DNA from: DATKSS01 sp049582065
GTDB lineage: Bacteria; Chloroflexota; Dormibacteria; Dormibacterales; Dormibacteraceae
Reading direction: 5' to 3'
Assembly: GCA_049582065.1 (NCBI GenBank)
Contig: JBAUTF010000007.1
Coordinates: forward strand, 1 to 6,099
Length of the DNA: 6,099 nt
The translations under genes and the position numbers were made by a program. Within the stretch, counting starts at the first letter, position 1; each line of letters begins with the position of its first letter. Below the pieces are notes generated by a model. That model saw nothing but the letters and a program-made list of their open reading frames with translations. It had not been told where the DNA came from and did no database searches. This document shows positions 1 through 4,162 of the stretch, one piece after another.

Positions 1-2
1 CT

Positions 3-92
3 ATGAGCACGATTGGCGCCGACTGCGAATCCGATTTAGGTGCATTTGATCGGAACCTCGGTTGGACCGGTAGCTCTCTGGTCGGCGCGTGA
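3..92 (+). CDS. Possible C-terminal tail of an upstream gene, or a 29-residue small ORF
   Basis: This frame is open from the left edge of the window to a TGA at 90-92. It contains an ATG at position 3, so it is either the last 29 codons of a gene that starts outside the window or a very small ORF. The peptide begins MSTIGADCESDLGAF and ends SLVGA. I do not recognise it, and it shows no membrane segment or known motif. No ribosome-binding site can be judged because the window starts only two bases before the ATG. The opposite strand is also open in one frame here, so coding is uncertain. Confidence 0.2.
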   Translation: MSTIGADCESDLGAFDRNLGWTGSSLVGA

Positions 93-211
93 TTGAGCTC
101 GCTCCCAGCAGGTTCTAAGTCTTTGCCCATCCCTTCCGGAGGTTGCGCGCGAACCATGTTAGGAATGGGCTGGAACTCGACCGGCGCATCCCGACGCGAA
201 CTGGAAGGTCA

Positions 212-250
212 GGGTCACCCGGCGCCGGCTGAGAGCCCCCGCGGGGTGAC
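212..250. repeat. Nested inverted repeats in the leader of the glycosidase gene
   Basis: GTCACCC at 214-220 is complementary to GGGTGAC at 244-250, giving a 7-bp stem. Inside and overlapping it are two perfect 10-bp palindromes, CCGGCGCCGG at 219-228 and CCCCGCGGGG at 237-246. The block ends 27 bases before the TTG start at 278. It could fold in the transcript as a leader hairpin, or it could be the end of the upstream transcription unit. There is no U-tract, so a classical intrinsic terminator is not supported. GC-rich sequence makes such palindromes more likely by chance. Confidence 0.35.
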
Positions 251-277
251 TGCAGCACGCGCCTCGCCTCGGTTCGT

Positions 278-1330
278 TTGAAAACAGTCGTCTGCTTTGC
301 TGTCGCTGCGTTGCTCCTGGGCAGCGAAACTTGGCATCCGGCCACGCCCCCTGCCCCATTGGTCGGCTTCAGCTACAGCCCGCTGACCTCGCAATGGGAG
401 CATCGCGATCCGGCCAGCGACCTTGCCATCCTCCTCGACGCGACCAATCCTGGTCTGGTCCGGCTGCCGGTCTATTGGGATTCCGTCGAGCCAACGCCAA
501 ACACCCTTGACTTCTCGTCAGTCGATCAGCTGCTGGCCGTCGTCGAGGAGCACAACTTGACCGCGAAGGTGCCGACTCGGGTCGTCCTGACAATCGGAGC
601 GCGCAACTTCCTCTACCCGGAGCTTCACGAGCCGGAATGGGCGGGACTGCGCCAGCAGCCCAACCTGGGCGAGGTTCAGTCTGGAGCAGCGTACCGAGCC
701 TACTTCGACGGCAGCATCGTCCGTTATCGAAGCTCCCCACTGCTTTATGCGTGGCAGGTCGAGAATGAACCGCTCGATTACGTTGGGAACACCATTACGG
801 GCGACGACCAGATCACGGTCGCACAGCTTTCCTGGGAGATTGCCGAGGTGCACCGCCTCGACCCGAACCATGAGGCTGAAACGACGAGCTTCGATGGTTG
901 GAACGTGGCCGTCGACATGATGCAGCTTTACGCGGCTCCCGTGCTCGCCGGCCTGCGCGTCAGCCCCAGCGGCCACCCGGATGAGGCCCTGAGCGCAGCC
1001 GACGCATTGGGCCTCGATCTGTATACCGACGGTCCATCAACGCCGCTCCGGTTCACAAGCACGGATCTTCGCAGCGCGTGGAAGGAGCAAGCGGTGGGTT
1101 TCTGGGCCGCGAGGGCGAGCGAAGAAGGCAAGAACCTGTGGGTTGCAGAGATGCAGGCGCAGCCCTGGAGCGGAGTTTCAGGGTTTACCACAGAAGACCT
1201 GGTGGCCAGCGCAGTCGACTACCGACAGCAACCCGTGAAGGTCGTGCTTCTGTGGGGCGTCGACACCTGGCTGCAGGATCCCGCGTGGATGGCGGCTGCG
1301 GTCCACGCTATCGATATCTTGCGCAGCTAG
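278..1330 (+). CDS. Glycoside hydrolase-like protein, GH-A clan (cellulase/beta-galactosidase type TIM barrel), exported
   Basis: This 350-residue protein looks like a retaining glycosidase with a GH-A (beta/alpha)8 barrel. The likely acid/base is Glu164 in the ENEP motif (162-165), which follows a strand-like LLYAWQV. The likely nucleophile is Glu291 in LWVAEMQAQPW (287-297). Other barrel hallmarks are VRLPVYWDSVEP (61-72) at the strand 2 position, VVLTIGAR (102-109), and GLDLYTD (245-251). Residues 4-15 are hydrophobic after Lys2, which fits a signal peptide or N-terminal anchor, so the protein probably acts outside the cytoplasm. The start is TTG at 278. The frame is closed by a TGA at 230-232 and has no ATG or GTG between, and no good Shine-Dalgarno is visible. 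The substrate cannot be told from sequence. The gene stands alone, with no sugar transporter or regulator beside it. Family membership is inferred from the motif pair; the exact GH family is open. Confidence 0.82.
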   Translation: MKTVVCFAVAALLLGSETWHPATPPAPLVGFSYSPLTSQWEHRDPASDLAILLDATNPGLVRLPVYWDSVEPTPNTLDFSSVDQLLAVVEEHNLTAKVPTRVVLTIGARNFLYPELHEPEWAGLRQQPNLGEVQSGAAYRAYFDGSIVRYRSSPLLYAWQVENEPLDYVGNTITGDDQITVAQLSWEIAEVHRLDPNHEAETTSFDGWNVAVDMMQLYAAPVLAGLRVSPSGHPDEALSAADALGLDLYTDGPSTPLRFTSTDLRSAWKEQAVGFWAARASEEGKNLWVAEMQAQPWSGVSGFTTEDLVASAVDYRQQPVKVVLLWGVDTWLQDPAWMAAAVHAIDILRS

Positions 1331-1348
1331 GGCGCGCCGCACGCTGCA

Positions 1349-1382
1349 GCGCCGTCTAGGGGTAAGCGCCGCCTAGGGGTAA
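1349..1382. repeat. Two tandem copies of a 17-bp repeat
   Basis: GCGCCGTCTAGGGGTAA at 1349-1365 is followed directly by GCGCCGCCTAGGGGTAA at 1366-1382, with one mismatch in 17. The next bases (AGCGCGG) begin to depart from the unit. The pair lies 19 bases after the glycosidase stop codon. Both copies carry CTAGGGGTAA. It could be a short iteron-like protein-binding repeat, a slippage product, or part of a dispersed intergenic element. No evidence in the window selects among these. Confidence 0.75.
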
Positions 1383-1437
1383 AGCGCGGCCGGTACGGCG
1401 CCGCAGGTCCGGTTCCTCGCCAACGACTCGAGTCAGG

Positions 1438-1545
1438 CCATCCCTCGCGTTCGCCCGCGGCCCGGTAGATGTCGACCGCTCGCTGCGCGTGGTTGATGGG
1501 CCCGCCGATGAGCCCGAGGCCACGTCAAGATCGAAGAACGATGCT
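1438..1545 (-). pseudogene. Remnant of a luciferase-like (LLM class) flavin-dependent monooxygenase, frameshifted
   Basis: Read on the minus strand from 1521 to 1438, one frame gives 28 residues containing LGLIGGPINHAQRAVDIYR followed by AAGEREGW. The pattern (L)xIGGxP, a short gap, AVDIYRxAGExxGW resembles the segment found in the C-terminal half of many luciferase-like flavin-dependent oxidoreductases, just before the final barrel strands. Just upstream a different frame reads FFDLDVAS (about 1545-1522), which could continue the same protein across a frameshift; in the frame of the main segment a stop codon lies immediately upstream. Downstream the frame dissolves into arginine-rich noise. 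No start, no cofactor site and no full domain remain, so this would be a decayed gene fragment. The family match is from memory of the motif and is moderate at best. Confidence 0.42.
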
Positions 1546-1560
1546 CGTTCGGGCATTTGC

Positions 1561-1580
1561 CGTGGGATGCGAATCCTACG
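1561..1580. terminator. Hairpin just past the stop codon of the first MarR gene
   Basis: CGTGGGAT at 1561-1568 pairs with ATCCTACG at 1573-1580 around the loop GCGA. On the plus strand this is an 8-bp stem with one G-U pair and a GNRA tetraloop; on the minus strand the same stem has one A-C mismatch. It begins 3 bases beyond the minus-strand MarR stop (1584-1586), where a terminator would be expected. No U-tract follows on the minus strand, so it would be an atypical terminator or an mRNA end-stabilising hairpin. Confidence 0.35.
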
Positions 1581-1583
1581 TGT

Positions 1584-2090
1584 CTACTCCGCGGTTTCAT
1601 GCCGCACCGGCTTGCGGCGGGATCCCACGGCTGGAGCCTGTCGGCGGGTGTCCGTTACCGCGGCCAACATCACATCCCGGAATCGGGCCTGCTCCTTGGC
1701 TGGCAACCGGCGGAACGCATCCGGCGGTTCAAATAGGCGATCGATCAGTTCGGCTCTGACCTGTTTGCCCTTGGGCGTGGCGATCAGCACGTTGACCCGG
1801 CGATCCGCAGGATTCGGCTTGCGCACAACCAGGCCGCTCTCCTCGAGGCGGTCCGTCGGGTCCACCACCGTCGACGGATTGCAGTGAAGCCGGGCTGCCA
1901 GCTCCTTCTGGGAGATCGGATGCTCGGGGTCGAGCTGGATGAGGGCCCAAGACGACACCGGTGACAAACCCACGGCCGCAGCCGCCTCGCTGACACGTTT
2001 CTCCCAGTCCCCTAGAGACTCGACGACCAGCGCCCACAGCTCGTGGGCGCGGGATCGGTAGCGGAGTCCGGGGACGAAGCTCTCGCTCAC
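1584..2090 (-). CDS. MarR family transcriptional regulator (divergent from doxX-yceI)
   Basis: This 168-residue protein is a winged helix-turn-helix regulator of the MarR family, which act as dimers and release DNA when a small ligand or oxidant binds. An N-terminal helix (about 10-38) leads into the DNA-binding domain at about 45-110. ISQKELAARLHCNPSTVVDPTDRLEESGLVVR spans helix 3, the recognition helix and the start of the wing (59-90), in two adjoining stretches. The wing carries the family signature NPADRR (93-98), then VNVLIATPKGK. The C-terminal dimer helix is about 111-148, followed by a basic tail. The only cysteine is Cys70, at the head of the recognition helix; a redox role is speculative. 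The start is GTG at 2088-2090, with no clear Shine-Dalgarno on this strand. It faces a DoxX gene across 79 bases that hold a perfect palindrome, so it probably represses itself and the doxX-yceI genes. Confidence 0.92.
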   Translation of the reverse strand: MSESFVPGLRYRSRAHELWALVVESLGDWEKRVSEAAAAVGLSPVSSWALIQLDPEHPISQKELAARLHCNPSTVVDPTDRLEESGLVVRKPNPADRRVNVLIATPKGKQVRAELIDRLFEPPDAFRRLPAKEQARFRDVMLAAVTDTRRQAPAVGSRRKPVRHETAE

Positions 2091-2104
2091 GAAGAGAAGT
2101 CTAC

Positions 2105-2116
2105 GGTCGTACGACC
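2105..2116. promoter_or_regulatory. Perfect 12-bp palindrome GGTCGTACGACC, probable MarR operator
   Basis: GGTCGTACGACC reads the same on both strands and lies in the 79-bp gap between the divergent marR (start 2090) and doxX (start 2170). It falls between the proposed minus-strand -10 and the marR start codon, and also in the -35 region of the proposed doxX promoter. One dimer bound here could therefore repress both directions. MarR operators are typically short inverted repeats in exactly such divergent gaps. The assignment rests on position and symmetry only. Confidence 0.6.
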
Positions 2117-2122
2117 AAGCCG

Positions 2123-2151
2123 ATTACTGTATAAATGAGTGGAATAGGCAA
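2123..2151 (-). promoter_or_regulatory. Candidate sigma70-type promoter for the divergent marR
   Basis: On the minus strand TTGCCT (2151-2146) serves as a -35 box and AGTAAT (2128-2123) as a -10 box, with a 17-base spacer. The expected transcription start is near 2115-2117, inside or next to the palindrome 2105-2116 and about 25 bases before the GTG start. The spacing is ideal, and the hexamers match the consensus at four of six positions each. Confidence 0.35.
2130..2135 (+). promoter_or_regulatory. Candidate -10 element (TATAAA) of the doxX-yceI promoter
   Basis: TATAAA, preceded directly by TG at 2128-2129, stands out in a GC-rich background and lies 35 bases before the doxX ATG. No good -35 hexamer is present at the normal distance; that position is occupied by the palindrome 2105-2116. 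This would suit a promoter blocked by a regulator bound there. It overlaps the minus-strand promoter, so the two directions probably compete. Confidence 0.4.
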
Positions 2152-2158
2152 CCGGTTG
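2149..2158. promoter_or_regulatory. Second palindrome CAACCGGTTG in the doxX leader
   Basis: This perfect 10-bp palindrome lies between the proposed doxX -10 and its start codon and overlaps the proposed -35 of the minus-strand marR promoter. It shares no core with the 2105-2116 palindrome. It may be a secondary binding site or chance. Confidence 0.25.
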
Positions 2159-2169
2159 GTGGGTGGACG

Positions 2170-2529
2170 ATGAACATCGCTTTGTGGGTCCTGCAGGTAT
2201 TGCTCGGCTTCTTCTTCGTCTTCCATGCCTTCGTCATGCTCCGACCGTCGCCAGGCGGGATGAAGTACATCCTAGAAATGCCCGCCGGCCTGCGGCGGTT
2301 CGCGGGTATCGCCGAGGGACTGGCGGGCCTGGCGTTGGTCATCCCACCGCTGGTCCGCGTCCTGACCTGGCTGACTCCTCTGGCGGCGGTGGGGCTGGTC
2401 CTGCTCATGCTGGGTGCCATCGTCTTTCACATCCGGCGTAGCGAGTACCCGAACGTCGGCTTCAACGCCGTGTTGGGAGTGCTCGCCGCGGTCATCGCCT
2501 GGGGCCGCTTCGGCCCCTATCCCTTTTAG
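2170..2529 (+). CDS. DoxX-like family membrane protein
   Basis: This 119-residue protein has four hydrophobic segments, at about 3-23, 44-65, 66-86 and 97-115, the architecture of DoxX-like (DoxX_2 type) inner-membrane proteins. RRFAGIAEGLAGLALVIPPL (42-61) matches the family pattern of an Arg-x-x-Gly-x-x-Glu run entering the second membrane helix. The loop after the first helix holds PGGMKYILEMP. In mycobacteria DoxX takes part in a membrane oxidoreductase complex linked to redox defence, but for this short subfamily the biochemical role is not established. The start is ATG 2170, with only a weak GGTGG-type site a few bases upstream. yceI begins 26 bases after its stop, so the two are probably co-transcribed under the divergent MarR regulator. 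Confidence 0.88.
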   Translation: MNIALWVLQVLLGFFFVFHAFVMLRPSPGGMKYILEMPAGLRRFAGIAEGLAGLALVIPPLVRVLTWLTPLAAVGLVLLMLGAIVFHIRRSEYPNVGFNAVLGVLAAVIAWGRFGPYPF

Positions 2530-2541
2530 CCCGCTATTTGC

Positions 2542-2548
2542 AAAGGAG
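2542..2548 (+). promoter_or_regulatory. Strong ribosome-binding site AAAGGAG that fixes the yceI start
   Basis: AAAGGAG ends 7 bases before the ATG at 2556 and selects that start over an in-frame TTG at 2538, which lies upstream of the site. It is the best Shine-Dalgarno in the window. It also forms part of the perfect palindrome GGAGTACTCC (2545-2554), so its access may be controlled by a bound protein or by RNA structure. Confidence 0.8.
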
Positions 2549-2554
2549 TACTCC
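2545..2554. promoter_or_regulatory. Perfect palindrome GGAGTACTCC over the yceI ribosome-binding site
   Basis: Ten bases centred on GTAC, ending one base before the yceI ATG. The core AGTACT is the same as in the palindrome at 4149-4160, before the second MarR gene. It could be an operator inside the operon or a coincidence with the Shine-Dalgarno sequence. Confidence 0.35.
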
Positions 2555-2555
2555 G

Positions 2556-3110
2556 ATGGGCAAGTGGACGTTCGATCCGTATCACACGCAGGTCGAGTTC
2601 TCGGCCAAACATCTTGGGATGATGACCGTACGCGGTCACTTCGCCGAAGTGACCGCCACCGGTGAGATTCACCCTGAGAAACCGGAGCTCTCGACCATCG
2701 AGGCCACCATCAATACCGCGAGTATGCGCACTCACAACGCGCAGCGGGACAAGGACCTTCGTTCGTCCAACTTTCTGGAGATCGAGAAGTATCCGACGAT
2801 GAGCTTCAAAAGCACCAAGATCGAACCGGCCGGCAAGGACCGCTACAGGCTCACCGGCGATCTGACCATCAAGGGCAACACCCGTCCGGTAACCCTCAAC
2901 GTCGTCAACCTGGGCGAGTTCAATGATCCGAACATGGGTCATCGGATCGGCTATTCGGCCGAGGGCGAGATCAACCGAAAGGACTTCGGCATGACGTTCG
3001 AGATGATGCTGGACGGCAAGTTCATCGTCAGTAACGAAATCAAGATCAATATCGAGGGCGAGCTCGTCGAGGTGAAGGACACCGAAAAGGCCGGCACCGC
3101 GAGTAGCTGA
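2556..3110 (+). CDS. yceI: YceI family protein, lipocalin-like isoprenoid-binding protein
   Basis: This 184-residue protein has the full YceI domain, an antiparallel beta-barrel that in characterised members binds a long polyisoprenoid chain. The visible motifs, in order, are WTFDPYHTQVEFSAKHLG (4-21), the VRGHF strand (25-29), TASMRTHNAQRDKDLRSSNF (54-73), EKYPTMSF (77-84), LTGDLTIKGNTRPV (99-112) and EINRKDFGMTFE (138-149). Length and motif order are typical of the family. No signal peptide is present, so unlike E. coli YceI it should be cytoplasmic. The start is the ATG at 2556, set by AAAGGAG. It follows the DoxX-like gene and faces the MarR regulator; together they suggest a membrane redox or quinone/isoprenoid stress unit. 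The ligand is inferred from the family. The coding sequence contains a remarkable inverted repeat at 2632-2656. Confidence 0.95.
   Translation: MGKWTFDPYHTQVEFSAKHLGMMTVRGHFAEVTATGEIHPEKPELSTIEATINTASMRTHNAQRDKDLRSSNFLEIEKYPTMSFKSTKIEPAGKDRYRLTGDLTIKGNTRPVTLNVVNLGEFNDPNMGHRIGYSAEGEINRKDFGMTFEMMLDGKFIVSNEIKINIEGELVEVKDTEKAGTASS
2623..2656 (+). repeat. Long perfect inverted repeat with overlapping alternative hairpin inside yceI
   Basis: GCGGTCACTTCG (2632-2643) and CGAAGTGACCGC (2645-2656) are exact reverse complements separated by a single base, a 25-bp near-perfect palindrome. In RNA this gives an 11-bp stem with a three-base loop. Its left arm overlaps CGGTCA (2633-2638), which can instead pair with TGACCG at 2623-2628 around the loop TACG. 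TGACCG also occurs at 2650-2655. The two hairpins are therefore mutually exclusive. The block begins 67 bases after the yceI start codon and encodes residues around RGHFAEVTA of the domain. Confidence 0.7.
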
Positions 3111-3420
3111 GCCAGCTGCTAAGCCAGGAAGCGTCGCCCTTAGCACTAAGGTGGACTTGCGCTCCAGAGGTGGTCATCCAGAAGATGGCGGAGGCGGTTC
3201 GCGCAAAACATCGACGCACGCGTCCTCTTCGGCAAATGGCGAAAGCAGCTCGCTACATCCTGAGGGCCACGTCCACGATTGGAATGACAACCAGGTCTTC
3301 GAGCTCGACCTCCAACCGATACTCAAGGGCCACTTCGCGCCTCGACAATAACCGCCTGACGCAAGTACATCACCGCAACGGTTCTGCGATCGCAAGAAGA
3401 TAGGCGTATCAATAGGGCCA
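3111..3420. other. 310-bp gap between yceI and the cytidylate kinase-like gene, no convincing gene
   Basis: Several short frames cross this stretch on both strands but none has a clear start signal or recognisable domain. Two are mildly protein-like. One is a minus-strand segment open from 3369 to a stop at 3253-3255, with a TTG near 3350, reading REVALEYRLEVELEDLVVI and then PIVDVALRM. The other is its plus-strand partner ending near 3351 with VFELDLQPILKGHFAPRQ. They overlap antiparallel, so at most one is real. The inverted repeat at 3138-3151 is the only regular structure. The gap probably holds the end of the yceI transcript, a promoter for the next gene and perhaps a decayed ORF. Confidence 0.5.
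3138..3151. repeat. Inverted repeat CCTTAG-CA-CTAAGG after yceI
   Basis: Two exact 6-base arms flank CA, 27 bases after the yceI stop. As RNA it could fold with a four-pair stem and six-base loop. No U-tract follows, so it is a weak terminator candidate; as DNA it could be a binding site for the downstream promoter region. Confidence 0.35.
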
Positions 3421-4083
3421 ATGGGTACTGTCACGATCGCCGCCACCTACGGCTGCGGAGGCAGCATCATCGGCCCCGCCGTCGCCAAACGTTTGGGGCT
3501 GCCCTTTGTGGGCCGGGCCATTCCCGCTTCATTGGCGGAAGAGATCCACGAACCGCTAGTAGCCGCTCTCGCCGATACTGCCGGCAACACGAGCGCCGTC
3601 GGGCGGTTGCTGGACAGAGCCCTCAGCTACAGCGGCCTGTTCGTTGGCGTTCCCATAACGCCCGAAGAGCTTGGCGTGGTGCCCGATGTCGCCCAGGTCG
3701 AGCTGGCCATCCGCCGACTCGCCGACGCCGGGGGAGCGGTGGTACTGGGCAGAGGCGCCGTGTTCATCCTGAAGGACCGCCCGGATGTCCTCCATGTTCG
3801 CCTGGACGGCGATGCGGAGGCGCGTCGGCGCGCCGCGATGGCGCACTTAGGACTTGACTACGGGAACGCTGCCAGGCAGCAGCAGCGGACGGATCATGCG
3901 CGGCGAGCGTACGTCGGCCACTTCTACCCCAGGGCCGGGGCATTGGGGGATCCGCGGCACTACCATCTCGTCCTTGACAGCACGGCGATATCGCTCGACG
4001 CGTGCATCGAAATCATCGCGCGCGCGGCCCAGGATCGATTCGCGAAATCAGGAGTCGCCCCGACGGCGCGGGTAGCGACCTGA
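3421..4083 (+). CDS. Cytidylate kinase-like family protein
   Basis: This 220-residue protein resembles the cytidylate kinase-like family (Cytidylate_kin2 type), P-loop-kinase relatives often annotated as cytidylate kinase although few have been tested. The N-terminus VTIAATYGCGGSIIGPAVAKRLGLPFV (4-30, in two stretches) aligns with the family pattern TIS-x-YGSGG-x-x-IG-x-x-LA-x-LG. A central AVVLGRGAVFILKD (106-119) matches the GRGA strand-loop, followed by DVLHVRLDGDAEARRRAAM (122-140), an Arg-rich lid-like region. YHLVLDSTAISLDACIEII (181-199) is the usual LxLDTxxxxxDxxxxxI ending. The Walker A lysine of true cytidylate kinases is absent (GCGGSIIG), so nucleotide kinase activity is doubtful. 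The start is ATG 3421, with only a weak AGGG nearby. The next gene, a MarR regulator, starts 79 bases after it and appears to have its own promoter, so no operon link is clear. Confidence 0.85.
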   Translation: MGTVTIAATYGCGGSIIGPAVAKRLGLPFVGRAIPASLAEEIHEPLVAALADTAGNTSAVGRLLDRALSYSGLFVGVPITPEELGVVPDVAQVELAIRRLADAGGAVVLGRGAVFILKDRPDVLHVRLDGDAEARRRAAMAHLGLDYGNAARQQQRTDHARRAYVGHFYPRAGALGDPRHYHLVLDSTAISLDACIEIIARAAQDRFAKSGVAPTARVAT

Positions 4084-4102
4084 AGATCCGGCTTGGCCAC
4101 CA

Positions 4103-4113
4103 ACCCACTGGGT
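4103..4113. repeat. Small inverted repeat ACCCA-C-TGGGT after the kinase-like gene
   Basis: Two exact 5-base arms around one base, 19 bases past the stop of the kinase-like gene and about 50 bases before the second marR. It is too tightly spaced for a stable hairpin and has no U-tract. It may be a binding site upstream of the marR-efflux promoter or chance. Confidence 0.2.
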
Positions 4114-4143
4114 AATTTGCGCCCGGCGATTCGTGAATTGCAT

Positions 4144-4149
4144 GATAAT
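4144..4149 (+). promoter_or_regulatory. Candidate -10 element GATAAT of the marR-efflux operon
   Basis: GATAAT lies in an AT-rich pocket 14 bases before the marR ATG. Transcription would begin about 4156-4157, leaving a leader of only about six bases, i.e. near-leaderless. No convincing -35 box is seen; TTGCGC at 4117-4122 is too far (21-base spacer). The palindrome 4149-4160 overlaps its last base and the start point, ideal for repression. Confidence 0.4.
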
Positions 4150-4160
4150 GTAGTACTACA
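4149..4160. promoter_or_regulatory. Perfect 12-bp palindrome TGTAGTACTACA, probable MarR operator
   Basis: TGTAGTACTACA is identical on both strands and ends 2 bases before the ATG of the second MarR gene, covering the expected transcription start. It aligns with the palindrome at 2105-2116 at 8 of 12 positions under the shared pattern nGTnGTACnACn. Position over the promoter of a marR-efflux operon is the classic autoregulatory arrangement. Binding itself is inferred. Confidence 0.65.
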
Positions 4161-4162
4161 CG

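Noticed and set aside
518..976. 152-codon minus-strand frame opposite the glycosidase
   Set aside because: The plus strand carries catalytic motifs in the right order; the antisense peptide has no domain and no start signal.
1536..1550. GAACGA-TGC-TCGTTC hairpin as a terminator
   Set aside because: Only 6-bp arms, no U-tract, and it falls within the suspected pseudogene remnant, so it is likely incidental.
2538..2555. Upstream TTG start for yceI
   Set aside because: It lies before the AAAGGAG site, which is positioned for the ATG at 2556, and the YceI domain begins right after that ATG.
2526..3146. 206-codon open frame on the minus strand opposite yceI
   Set aside because: The plus strand has a strong ribosome-binding site and full YceI motifs; the minus frame has no recognisable domain and mirrors the plus-strand codon pattern.
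3151..3351. 66-codon plus-strand frame after yceI
   Set aside because: The N-terminal half is low-complexity Gly/Ser-rich, there is no ribosome-binding site, and no domain is recognised; kept only as a note in the gap description.
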